The notes below the pieces were generated by a model that made no database searches, was not told the origin of the DNA, and worked only from the letters and a program-made list of their open reading frames with translations. A DNA stretch of 21,681 bases from an uncultured Eubacteriales bacterium (GTDB lineage Bacteria; Bacillota; Clostridia; UMGS1883; UMGS1540), in assembly GCA_900552775.1 (NCBI GenBank), contig USAP01000007.1:1-21681 (forward strand). The letters run 5' to 3'. The translations under genes were made by a program, and so were the position numbers. Shown here one piece after another: positions 9,901-17,364 of the stretch. Every line of letters starts with the position of its first letter. Within the stretch, counting starts at the first letter, position 1.

Positions 9901-11375
9901 ATTCCTTCGATGTGACAAATCCCGTGTTTGTCGGCTTCCATGCAGGCTGGACGAATATTCCGCATGATCATCTTGACCTCGGAGAATTTGTATTTGAGGC
10001 AAACGGAGTAATCTGGGCGGAGGATCTGGGAAGCGACAATTACTCGCTGCCGAGCTACTTCCAGCGCGACGGCTACAAAATATACAGAAAGCGCACGGAG
10101 GGTGAGAACTGTGTTGTTTTGAATCCGCAGAAGGATGTGGACTCATATTACGGACAGAAGCTCGGCGTATTCGCAACGCTTATCGATTTTGAAGGGAATA
10201 AAGCGAGAGGGGCAAAGGCGGCGTTTGACCTTACCCCCGCATATGAAAGAGACGCGGAAAAATATGTAAGAGGCTATTATTTCGGAGACGACAGGAATAC
10301 TCTTACCGTTCAGGACGAAATTGCGCTTAAAGGAGATACGGAGCTTTACTGGTTCATGAACACCTCCGCCGACATTAAAATAATTGACAATACTAAGGCT
10401 GTTTTGACAAAGGACGATCAGAGCCTGACTGTCGATGTGTATTGCAGCGAAGCGGGATATGAGCTTTGTGAAATGCCGTGCGCACCGCTTAAGACATCGC
10501 CCACGGTTGCGGGACAGAATGAAAACAAGGGCTTCAGAAAGCTTGCGATACATTACCCCAACGTGAGCGGAAACATAACGATTTCCGTAAAGCTTTCACC
10601 CGACGGCGACTATATTTACTCACCCGTTGAGCACAAGGCGATTTCCGAATGGACGATTCCCGAGGGAGAAGCCAAAAAATCCCCGGTATTTTCCGGAGTG
10701 TACGCGGACGGAGAGCTTTTGAGCGATTTCCTCCCCGGCGCAAGAAATTATACCATAGAGCTGCCTTACGGAACAAACAAGATACCGCAGATAACTGCCG
10801 CTTCAAACGACGGCGAAATTACGGTCAAGCAGGCTGAAAATCTCGGAGATACTGCCATAATAACCCTGAAGGCGGAGGGCTTCCGCGACATTATTTGCAA
10901 GGTTGCGTTTAACGTATCGACAGACCGTCCGATTAATGTAACGGATGAGCTCAGCACCGCTCAGCCGTATGCGGGAAAACCGGAAAATCTTATTCGTCCC
11001 ATAATGGCAAGCGGACTTACGGTGCCGGAGCTTTCAAACGGCCCCGACAAAGCCATTGACGACGATTTGACAACAAGGTATGCCCAGGAGGGCGACAACG
11101 CATGGTTTGAGTTTGATCTCGGCGAGGCTGCGGATATAAAGGGCGTAGCAATTGCGTATTATAACGGCGGCAGCAGAAGATTTAAATATGACCTTCTCTA
11201 TTCGGAGGACGGCGAAAACTTCAAACGTGTATTCAGCGGTATGTCAACGGGCGAAACAAATGATTACGAAACGCTTGAAATTCCGGGCAAAGTTCGTTAT
11301 ATAAGATATGTCGGTAAAGGAAACAGTGACGGAAACGCGTGGAATTCAATTACGGAATTCAGAGCTTTTAAGTAA
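6942..11375 (+). CDS. Secreted multi-domain heparinase II/III-type polysaccharide lyase
   Basis: This 1477-residue exported protein should cleave a uronic-acid polysaccharide by beta-elimination. AAGGAGGTG precedes the ATG and residues 1-23 are a signal peptide (LPAIAAQ). Two concanavalin/LamG-like beta-sandwiches (about 28-215 and 235-430) are followed by a copper-amine-oxidase-N-like domain (about 462-583). A helical (alpha/alpha) lyase domain begins at about 632, and the heparinase II/III beta-sandwich spans about 985-1235. A cadherin-like beta domain (about 1246-1326) and an F5/8-type discoidin domain (about 1351-1477) close it. Candidate active-site residues are N800 in LHDNF, Y856 or Y859 in EGVPYSDY and H1008 in HDHLD; H1010, D1028 and E1055 sit where family members bind metal. 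Typical lyases of this family are near half this length; the excess is binding modules. No SLH module is present. Exact substrate and PL family are unresolved. Confidence 0.85.
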   Translation: MFKKYISLLLSALILFSALPAIAAQGGETLFFEGFSAYGENQTDIKTLEVRTGIDSRVIKDGKDKVFFSRAFGENADFRVSIPSSSAEKTVMSARLKMTGALTSGKLFAAESGNAKATFISIFEDGTLRLYDGKIIGGMPKNEYRTISVETNWKKKVFSVYIDDKCKARDWPLPNTDMKKQPEKLEFQLDYNDSEESDIYVDYLWVYEGDELPGKKAMPSEKTSDEIFEFTPTESSEVTVNVIEDVEFNGGSAAGVSITYFGGVMTAKIDEDDKTGYMYMFSDEKTGSKSFFDVVNNSLANAGRYVVDVRLKVNELTDGSKIQLLDAKNPDAKWRFGYEILPSGDFNLRDVKKLGSIKFGVWNRISVVYNIYSASADVYLNGELLASHSVPGDFFPTVMRIDAISDEGATLEAMVDYIRIYTGKTLQGDEMFIKGEEPGTEGGKAVSVMDPADKLADALKNKVVFMTNNNTMYIDGKKQSYANDSFKPYIINGTLMMPRNMFSLFSFEEVKFDEASGSIEIGDRAKLKTGEASYTLGGVQKTLNAAPVFENGILYFPLRGVAEQILGKKVDWDNRGFVVISDTGIETRKDYLYLNNVKQWSPIDLIYRYMQFDNPSGAEMVKAVKEHFPNKSHPRVYFTNEDVDYILDKVDGSNEWKRAYTSLIASADNYLGRNFDSWYTAADANKQTAATSYFQPSVLALATAYLLTGDDKYAAKGVEIMKGFASWGSLGYQTSNLTTGHWAMAMGVGFDSFYNYMMSSEQGKADLKYIKESILRMAYADHKQAYAGNGGPRWITLHDNFTGVIGGGMMALILAVCDEEDMQADSEYLAENILKSLYTSAELYFPTGGYFEGVPYSDYMLGNLLIALEGMFKCCGTDYGIGSAPGFTKAGNFFTYMQTSKGCFNFHDAAKTYKANPVREFLGYRYNDPVQAQMGRRHRQLAQQGYDLRTLYFYDKGITDRGLENVDLSAQPLDVYYEGAEAGSFRDSFDVTNPVFVGFHAGWTNIPHDHLDLGEFVFEANGVIWAEDLGSDNYSLPSYFQRDGYKIYRKRTEGENCVVLNPQKDVDSYYGQKLGVFATLIDFEGNKARGAKAAFDLTPAYERDAEKYVRGYYFGDDRNTLTVQDEIALKGDTELYWFMNTSADIKIIDNTKAVLTKDDQSLTVDVYCSEAGYELCEMPCAPLKTSPTVAGQNENKGFRKLAIHYPNVSGNITISVKLSPDGDYIYSPVEHKAISEWTIPEGEAKKSPVFSGVYADGELLSDFLPGARNYTIELPYGTNKIPQITAASNDGEITVKQAENLGDTAIITLKAEGFRDIICKVAFNVSTDRPINVTDELSTAQPYAGKPENLIRPIMASGLTVPELSNGPDKAIDDDLTTRYAQEGDNAWFEFDLGEAADIKGVAIAYYNGGSRRFKYDLLYSEDGENFKRVFSGMSTGETNDYETLEIPGKVRYIRYVGKGNSDGNAWNSITEFRAFK

Positions 11376-11389
11376 TATATCAAGCTGCA

Positions 11390-11414
11390 CCGACCGCCTT
11401 TTCCGGGCGGTCGG
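11390..11414 (+). promoter_or_regulatory. Perfect 9-bp intercistronic hairpin touching the next ribosome site
   Basis: CCGACCGCC (11390-11398) pairs with GGCGGTCGG (11406-11414) around a 7-nt loop. It lies between the first lyase gene and the accessory gene and ends directly against the purine-rich ribosome-binding stretch (11413-11422). There is no T-run on either strand, so it is not a standard intrinsic terminator. An mRNA-stability or processing hairpin that sets relative expression within the operon is more likely. Confidence 0.6.
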
Positions 11415-11430
11415 AGAAAGGATTAAAATT

Positions 11431-13080
11431 ATGAAGGCAAAAAAACTGATTTCGGCGCTTGCTGCTCTTGGAATTGTCATGAGTATGGTTGTTGCTCCGG
11501 TGCAGGCAAATTCGCTGTCGATAAAATATCCGCTTGACGGTGATGAAATAACCGAGCTTAAGTCGATAAGCATTGAAGCGGAAGAGGGAGAAAAGGTTAT
11601 AGTAACGCTTGACGGAAAAAACATTGCTTCCTTTGTTTCAAACGGCAGCGATGAGCTTCCTTTGGAAAACGAGCTTTTTATCGGCGAGCATGAGCTTACC
11701 GTTACCCAGCTCGGAGATCATTCGGATTCCGCAACGTCGGTTTTTAAGGTTTGCAAGGAAATAAATACAGAGCTTTATAACGACACCATGGATGGGGGAG
11801 CTTTAAAAGCGCTCAAGCCCATCACAGAAGGAGTGTCAATGGTTATCGGAAAAAATGCCGAAGGACAAAACGTTTCCGTTATGCATAAATCTTTTCCGGG
11901 AAAAGGCGATGACGAAAACACAAACGGCGCCGTCGGCTTTTACGTAAATGAAGATGTTACGGAGCCCGCAAATGCAAAATACGATATAGTCAATGCATTT
12001 TATCTTTTAAACGATATCAAGAGCAAGCCGTGGATTGCAACCTACGAAATCGAATATGATCTTAAAATGTTTGAAAAGGGCTATTTTGAGCTTGAAACAA
12101 AAAATGCGGACAGCAAATGGGGCTGGATAGGAACGGGTAAATTTCTGCAAGGCGACGGAACGGTAAAGGGAACGGGCTATTCTTATCCCGTGGGCGAATG
12201 GATGCATATAAGACATGTTGTCGATACGGAAAAGGGCGTTGAAAGCCTGTATATTGACGACAATTTGCTTATGGACAAGAGGCCCGCGGCAAATCTGAAA
12301 AATTTGGTACAGCTTAAATTTCAGTTCGGAACCGATTCAAGACTCTGCATAAAAAAAGGCTACGGCGCTGCAATTGATAATCTGCACATAGTAAATTATC
12401 AGAGCACAAGAGGAATTTCATCCGTAAGCTTTGATGACGGAAGCGGCAAATACAATGAAGCCGCGGGAAATATTATAGATAAAGCTTCAAACAAGCTTAT
12501 GTTTACAATACCCATGCCGCTTGAAAAAAACATAACCGATGAAGAAGCAAAGTCTAAGATAAAGATTTTTGCTGACGGAAAGGAACTTGAAATTTCCAAG
12601 GCTAGTGTTGATGAAAACGGAAACATTTTTGCGGAACTTGCGGAAAATCTGCCCAATATAGCAGATGTCAGAGCGGAATTTACGTGCAGCAGTGCCGATG
12701 GCTCCGATGTTGTGATGGGAAAACGTTTTAAATCGAGAAACGTAACATTCGGCATCACCGATACGGAATTTTGGTGCGACGGAGCTGTTTGCAGAACTTC
12801 CGAGCAGATGCAGCCGGGCAGTGATGTTGCAGCGCTTTTCACACTTAAAAACGAAACCGATGAGGATAAAAGCGCAGTACTTATTCTTGCAGTATACAGC
12901 GGAAACAGACTGGCTTCCATGATAACAAAAACGGTAAATGTTTCGGCTATGAAATCATCTTACAGTGATTCTCTTAGGGTAACTCTGCCTGATAAAGGCG
13001 AAAAGTTCAGTGCGGAATGTTATCTTTTTGACAGCTATAAGACTCGTTTGCCTATTTCTAAAGTATGGAGCGTTAAATAG
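11431..13080 (+). CDS. Secreted all-beta accessory protein (Ig-like plus LamG-like modules)
   Basis: This 549-residue exported protein has no recognisable catalytic domain. The ATG at 11431 is chosen over in-frame upstream starts because AAAGGA lies 8 nt before it and a signal peptide begins there (1-26, ending PVQAN); longer versions overlap the preceding gene. Residues about 28-105 look Ig-like (GEHELTV), about 110-330 LamG-like (YDLKMFEKGYFELETKNAD; WMHIRHVVDTEKG), about 335-440 like the bacterial SbsA_Ig type, and about 440-549 a final beta domain. The Ig-LamG-final-domain order resembles the C-terminal third of the next gene product. It probably binds glycan or helps assemble the surface complex; that function is inference. 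Confidence 0.75.
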   Translation: MKAKKLISALAALGIVMSMVVAPVQANSLSIKYPLDGDEITELKSISIEAEEGEKVIVTLDGKNIASFVSNGSDELPLENELFIGEHELTVTQLGDHSDSATSVFKVCKEINTELYNDTMDGGALKALKPITEGVSMVIGKNAEGQNVSVMHKSFPGKGDDENTNGAVGFYVNEDVTEPANAKYDIVNAFYLLNDIKSKPWIATYEIEYDLKMFEKGYFELETKNADSKWGWIGTGKFLQGDGTVKGTGYSYPVGEWMHIRHVVDTEKGVESLYIDDNLLMDKRPAANLKNLVQLKFQFGTDSRLCIKKGYGAAIDNLHIVNYQSTRGISSVSFDDGSGKYNEAAGNIIDKASNKLMFTIPMPLEKNITDEEAKSKIKIFADGKELEISKASVDENGNIFAELAENLPNIADVRAEFTCSSADGSDVVMGKRFKSRNVTFGITDTEFWCDGAVCRTSEQMQPGSDVAALFTLKNETDEDKSAVLILAVYSGNRLASMITKTVNVSAMKSSYSDSLRVTLPDKGEKFSAECYLFDSYKTRLPISKVWSVK

Positions 13081-13088
13081 TTATTGTT

Positions 13089-13126
13089 CAAACGGGCTGT
13101 TTAAAACTTTTTGAACGGCCCGTTTG
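13089..13126 (+). terminator. 13-bp stem after the accessory gene, possible weak terminator
   Basis: The arms at 13089-13101 (CAAACGGGCTGTT) and 13114-13126 pair over 13 bp with one G-U wobble around a 12-nt loop, starting 9 bp after the stop codon. The following bases (GATCTGCTTT) are not a good U-tract, so termination would be partial at best. The stem shares the GGGCTGTT core with the terminator at 17320. It may reduce read-through into the second lyase gene. Confidence 0.4.
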
Positions 13127-13152
13127 GATCTGCTTTATAAAAAATATAAGAT
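13124..13152 (+). promoter_or_regulatory. Candidate internal promoter for the second lyase gene
   Basis: TTGGAT (13124-13129) and TAAGAT (13147-13152) are spaced by 17 bp in the only large gap of the operon (133 bp). They match consensus at three and four of six bases. Together with the preceding stem this could give the second lyase its own transcription start. A short palindrome (13166-13188) follows where early transcript would lie. The AT-rich setting makes chance matches easy. Confidence 0.25.
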
Positions 13153-13165
13153 ACAAAAGAATTTG

Positions 13166-13188
13166 TGTTTTATACTTTTTATAAAACA
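13166..13188. repeat. Operator-like palindrome upstream of the second lyase gene
   Basis: TGTTTTATA (13166-13174) is followed after 5 nt by its exact complement TATAAAACA (13180-13188). It lies 26 bp before the start codon at 13214. It could be an operator or a weak 5'-leader hairpin; low base complexity means it could also be accidental. Confidence 0.3.
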
Positions 13189-13213
13189 AGATAAATGCGA
13201 AAGGATAATTTAT

Positions 13214-16200
13214 ATGAAAAAAATATTATGTATGGTATTTGCAATGTTTTTTTTTACAGCAACAGTTTCGGGTTATACTGTAGCGGCGGAAACCGACAGT
13301 GAAACAGTGTTTTACAGAAACGATTTTGAAAACGGTATAATAGGCGGCGCCGATGACAGCATATATATAAGCGGCGGATCTATTACAAATGAAACGGCAG
13401 ACGGCAACGGCATGCTGAGATTTTCTGTGCCTTCGGACGTGAAGGGCAGCGCATTTGGAGATGTTTCTTTGCCGATGATTGCCGAATGTGATAATTACGT
13501 TATTGATGTGTATATAAGACCTGAGACAATTGAGGGAAATTCGTACTTAGAACTTTTTGACGCAAAGGACACTGACGGTAACTGGAGAATAGGCGGACGT
13601 TTAAAAAGCGACCACACAATAAATGTGCGAAATGCCGCCGGCTCATGGGTGAAAGCCGGAACATGGGAAGAAGGACGTTTATTCAGATACTCGCTTATCT
13701 ACGATGTGGCAAACGGAATTTGCGATGTGTATACTGACGGCGAGTTTGCGGCAAGTATAAACGTAAAACAACTGCGCCCCACAATATTCAGAATGGATAT
13801 TTCGAGCAGAGAAAACGAGAATATTGATGTGTATGCGGATAATCTGGCAATATACAGCGGGAACAGACTTCTTTCCGATGAAGAAATCGGGCGCCTTGCA
13901 CCCAAAAGCGTCATGGACAATGAAAAATTGGCAAAAACAGCTCTGGGCAGTGCATGGGCTTTTACCTGCAGTGATTTTTATTATATGAACGGTGCAAAAA
14001 CGGCGTACGCCTCAAAAGATTTGCAGCCTGTTTTAATTAATGATGAGCCTTATGTTTCGGGCGGGTTTTTAAGAACAGTTCTCGGCAGAAATGATATAGA
14101 TATTTCAAAAGAAAACGGCAAAGTTACGGAAAACGGGATTTTATATATGCCGGCGTCACGTCTTTCGGAATATACAGGCAAAAAATTTTTTTTTGACAAA
14201 CGCGGATTTTTTATCCTGTCTGATAACGAGTTTAGATATAAAGATTCGGATGACTTTACAAAAAGCTTTGAATTTTCGGATATGATATACAGATATTTGT
14301 ATTTTGAAAATCCGAGCGCCGAAAAAATAAAAAGCGACTATGTTAAAAGCACGCAAAACGGAACGCATCCGAGAATTTTGGTAACAAGCGGCGATATTTC
14401 ATATATAAAAGAAAAGCGCAGCACCGACAGCACATGGGATAACACCGTGACAAATCTTATAGGCAATGCCGACGTGTATCTCAATGCAGACGCCAAATTC
14501 CCGGCAGATTGCGCTGACAGCAAAAAACAGGATACTGCTTCGGAATTTCAGACTTGTATGGAAACTCTGACTCTTGCATATCTTCTCACCGAAGATGCAA
14601 AATATGCCGAAGCAGGAATGAGATATATGAAAGCCATGGGCAGCTGGGAAAACATTGCATATCAGACCTCAAATCTTATAATCGGGCATTGGGCAATGGG
14701 CATGGCTGTGGGATACGACGGGTTTTTTAATTATTTCTCAAAAACCGATGAGGGCAAAGCTACGCTTGCGGAGATAAGAGCCGCGTCAAAAAGACTTGTT
14801 CTTGATGACACAAAAAATGCATATTTAAGAAAAGGCGGACCACGCTGGGTTACAATAGCCGATAATTTTCAGGGAGTTATAAGCGGAGGCGTTCTGTCTC
14901 TTGCGCTTTCCATGCTTGACGAAGCTTCGGCGGACGGGACGTATGACGATATGATATATATTATAGAAAATATCGTAAAATCCATGGAAATTGCCGTGTC
15001 GCTTTATCAGACAAACGGCGGTTATTTTGAAGGCGTAAGCTACAGCGAATATATGCTCGGCAATCTTACAAAGGGCATTGGAGCTCTGTTTAACTGTTTC
15101 GGAAGCGATTACTCTCTCGGCTCGGCACGCGGATTTACGGACGCGGGAAGCTTCTTCATATATATGCAGACGATAAATAACAGACTGAATTTCCACGACT
15201 GTACGCCCGGTGTGACATCTACAATGCTGCCGGCGTGGTTTGCATATCACTACGGAAAAACGGAAGCTGCCGAAATGACAGTCCTGCAAAATAAAATAAG
15301 AAATTCATCGCCTGACATTCTCGGACTTTTAAATTACAGCCGCGCATGCGATAAATACGGAAAAGCAGAAGTTTCAGGTATGCCTCTTGACATGTATTAC
15401 ACCGAAACCGAGACTGGCTCGTTCAGAAATTCGTTTAACACGGATATACCTACATTTGCCGGAATACACGGCGGCAGAACGGGACTTACGCACGATATGC
15501 TCGATGTCGGTGAGTTTACTTTTGAAGCTGACGGTATAAACTGGGCAATGGATTTGGGCAGCGATAAATACACTCTGCCTCAGTATTTTCAGAAAGACGG
15601 ATACAAGATATACAGAAAAAGACCCGAGGGTGAAAACTGTGTTGTTATAAACCCGGATGGCAGCTATTACGGACAGGAAATAGGAGCGTCATCAAAGCTT
15701 TTGAATTTTGAAAGCAATAACAAGGCCGCCATGGCGTCTTATGACCTTTCCGAGATTTATGCCCGTGACGTGAACAGCTACACGCGCGGATATTATTTCG
15801 GCGATGACAGAAATACACTTCTGATTCAGGACGAAATTAATCTTAAAAATGCAAATTCAGAAATATACTGGTTTATGCACACTCCGGCAGACATAGAAAT
15901 TGTGGATAAAAAGACGGCGATTTTAACGTGCGGAGGGAAAAAGCTTCGTGCAGAGGTTTATTGCAGCAGCGCTTTGAAATACGAACTTTGCAGTATGGAG
16001 GCAGAACCGCTGCCCTCATCTCCGACGGTTGAAGGTCAGAATGCAAACAGCGGAATCAGAAAGCTTGCCATACACGGAACAAGCACAAAAGGAAAAATCA
16101 CAATGGCGGTAAAACTTATTCCGATAAACGATTTTTACACGCCGCAGAAGCTGTCGATGAAATATATATCGCAGTGGAAGCTGCCGAGCGGTGAAATAAG

Positions 16201-17311
16201 TATAAAACCCTCTGTAAGCGATGTTTCGCTTGACATGTACAATACATTTTTCGCTACAGTTCAAATGCCGAAAAACGCGGCTTTTGCATATCTCTATATT
16301 GACGGGAATCCGATAAGTGAAATTGAGGTAAAACGCGGAGAAAAATATACGGTAAATTTCTCCGAGCTACCGTTTTTAACACCGGGTGAGCACACCGCGC
16401 GCGTTAAAATCACATATGATGACGGAAGAACACAAAATGTATACAAAGATTTTGAAAGTGCAGCATACACACATAATTTGTTTTACAGGAATGACCTGTC
16501 TTCACCGCTGCACCCTGTACGACCCGATCGCTGGAAATTTACGCTGTACGGGCAAAATAAAGCTTTTGACGGAGAGTGTTTTACGGCAGAAAGCACGGCT
16601 TCTCAATATGTAAAAGTAGATTTTTGTACAGAAAAAGATTATACAGAAAGAAATGCGCTCAGGGGAATTATTGAAACAAGCTTCGATATAAAGTTTTGGA
16701 GCCTTAACGGTACATTCAATTTTGAATGTAAAAATTCCGCAACAGAATTTTATATGCATGACATAGTCATTGCAGATAACGGTAAATTTGCAAGCGGAGA
16801 GGAATACGAAACAGGCAGATGGTACAATATAAAACTAATAATTGACACCGATTTGAAAACCTGTTCCGTGTATGCGGACGGCAAACCTATAGTTTCAAAT
16901 GTAAAAGTCACCAAGGCTGACAGCAACAGTCTTATAAGGCTGCAATATATTGCCGGCGGAGAGAAAATCTCGTTTAAGAATTACAGCGTGACAGTATACA
17001 AAAAAACAGATTCGGATTTCGGAACAATCGGATTTTCAAAAAACGAAATTGCGGCAGGTACAATTACAGCCTCTGTAACAGGGCGGCTTAATTCATTGTC
17101 CGAAAAAGCAATGCTTGTTGTTGCGGTTGTCGGTAAAGAAAGCGGCATGACGGTTGATACGGGAGTAAAGACGATAAATTATTCCGAAACTTCCGATACA
17201 TACAGTGTGTCTGTTGAAGTTCCGGCAGATTATGAAAAATATGAAGTCCGTGCCTTTTTGTGGGACGGAAGACAGACGCCGGTTTCGGGTACGGCGAGAC
17301 TGGGACTGTAA
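13214..17311 (+). CDS. Second secreted heparinase II/III-type lyase, divergent paralogue
   Basis: This 1365-residue exported protein is a paralogue of the lyase encoded at 6942-11375. The ATG at 13214 is chosen because AAAGGA lies about 9 nt upstream and a signal peptide starts there (1-28, ending VAAET). A LamG-like domain (about 33-235) precedes a shortened copper-amine-oxidase-N-like domain (about 241-341), the helical lyase domain (from about 384) and the heparinase II/III beta-sandwich (about 735-985). An Ig-like domain (about 1001-1080), a LamG-like domain (about 1086-1265) and a final beta domain (1270-1365) follow. N551 in IADNF, Y610/Y613 in EGVSYSEY and H760 in HDMLD keep the likely catalytic set. 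Where the paralogue has H1010 this protein has M762, and where it has H798 this has A549. It could have a different substrate or reduced activity. No SLH module is seen. Confidence 0.82.
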   Translation: MKKILCMVFAMFFFTATVSGYTVAAETDSETVFYRNDFENGIIGGADDSIYISGGSITNETADGNGMLRFSVPSDVKGSAFGDVSLPMIAECDNYVIDVYIRPETIEGNSYLELFDAKDTDGNWRIGGRLKSDHTINVRNAAGSWVKAGTWEEGRLFRYSLIYDVANGICDVYTDGEFAASINVKQLRPTIFRMDISSRENENIDVYADNLAIYSGNRLLSDEEIGRLAPKSVMDNEKLAKTALGSAWAFTCSDFYYMNGAKTAYASKDLQPVLINDEPYVSGGFLRTVLGRNDIDISKENGKVTENGILYMPASRLSEYTGKKFFFDKRGFFILSDNEFRYKDSDDFTKSFEFSDMIYRYLYFENPSAEKIKSDYVKSTQNGTHPRILVTSGDISYIKEKRSTDSTWDNTVTNLIGNADVYLNADAKFPADCADSKKQDTASEFQTCMETLTLAYLLTEDAKYAEAGMRYMKAMGSWENIAYQTSNLIIGHWAMGMAVGYDGFFNYFSKTDEGKATLAEIRAASKRLVLDDTKNAYLRKGGPRWVTIADNFQGVISGGVLSLALSMLDEASADGTYDDMIYIIENIVKSMEIAVSLYQTNGGYFEGVSYSEYMLGNLTKGIGALFNCFGSDYSLGSARGFTDAGSFFIYMQTINNRLNFHDCTPGVTSTMLPAWFAYHYGKTEAAEMTVLQNKIRNSSPDILGLLNYSRACDKYGKAEVSGMPLDMYYTETETGSFRNSFNTDIPTFAGIHGGRTGLTHDMLDVGEFTFEADGINWAMDLGSDKYTLPQYFQKDGYKIYRKRPEGENCVVINPDGSYYGQEIGASSKLLNFESNNKAAMASYDLSEIYARDVNSYTRGYYFGDDRNTLLIQDEINLKNANSEIYWFMHTPADIEIVDKKTAILTCGGKKLRAEVYCSSALKYELCSMEAEPLPSSPTVEGQNANSGIRKLAIHGTSTKGKITMAVKLIPINDFYTPQKLSMKYISQWKLPSGEISIKPSVSDVSLDMYNTFFATVQMPKNAAFAYLYIDGNPISEIEVKRGEKYTVNFSELPFLTPGEHTARVKITYDDGRTQNVYKDFESAAYTHNLFYRNDLSSPLHPVRPDRWKFTLYGQNKAFDGECFTAESTASQYVKVDFCTEKDYTERNALRGIIETSFDIKFWSLNGTFNFECKNSATEFYMHDIVIADNGKFASGEEYETGRWYNIKLIIDTDLKTCSVYADGKPIVSNVKVTKADSNSLIRLQYIAGGEKISFKNYSVTVYKKTDSDFGTIGFSKNEIAAGTITASVTGRLNSLSEKAMLVVAVVGKESGMTVDTGVKTINYSETSDTYSVSVEVPADYEKYEVRAFLWDGRQTPVSGTARLGL

Positions 17312-17319
17312 AATAATTG

Positions 17320-17363
17320 GGGCTGTTAAAAAAGTCTGTTGACTTTTAAACAGCCCATTTTTT
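17320..17363 (+). terminator. Intrinsic terminator closing the polysaccharide operon
   Basis: GGGCTGTT (17320-17327) pairs with AACAGCCC (17349-17356); inside, AAAAGTC pairs with GACTTTT around a TGTT loop. A run of six T (17358-17363) follows one base later. It lies 8 bp after the last stop codon. Read on the other strand the hairpin is followed by AATTATTTT, so weak termination of the convergent c-di-GMP operon is possible. Confidence 0.85.
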
Positions 17364-17364
17364 C

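Noticed and set aside
11308..11430. Longer start for the accessory protein overlapping the first lyase gene
   Set aside because: It would put 41 residues before an obvious signal peptide and run through the intercistronic hairpin; the ATG at 11431 has its own ribosome site.
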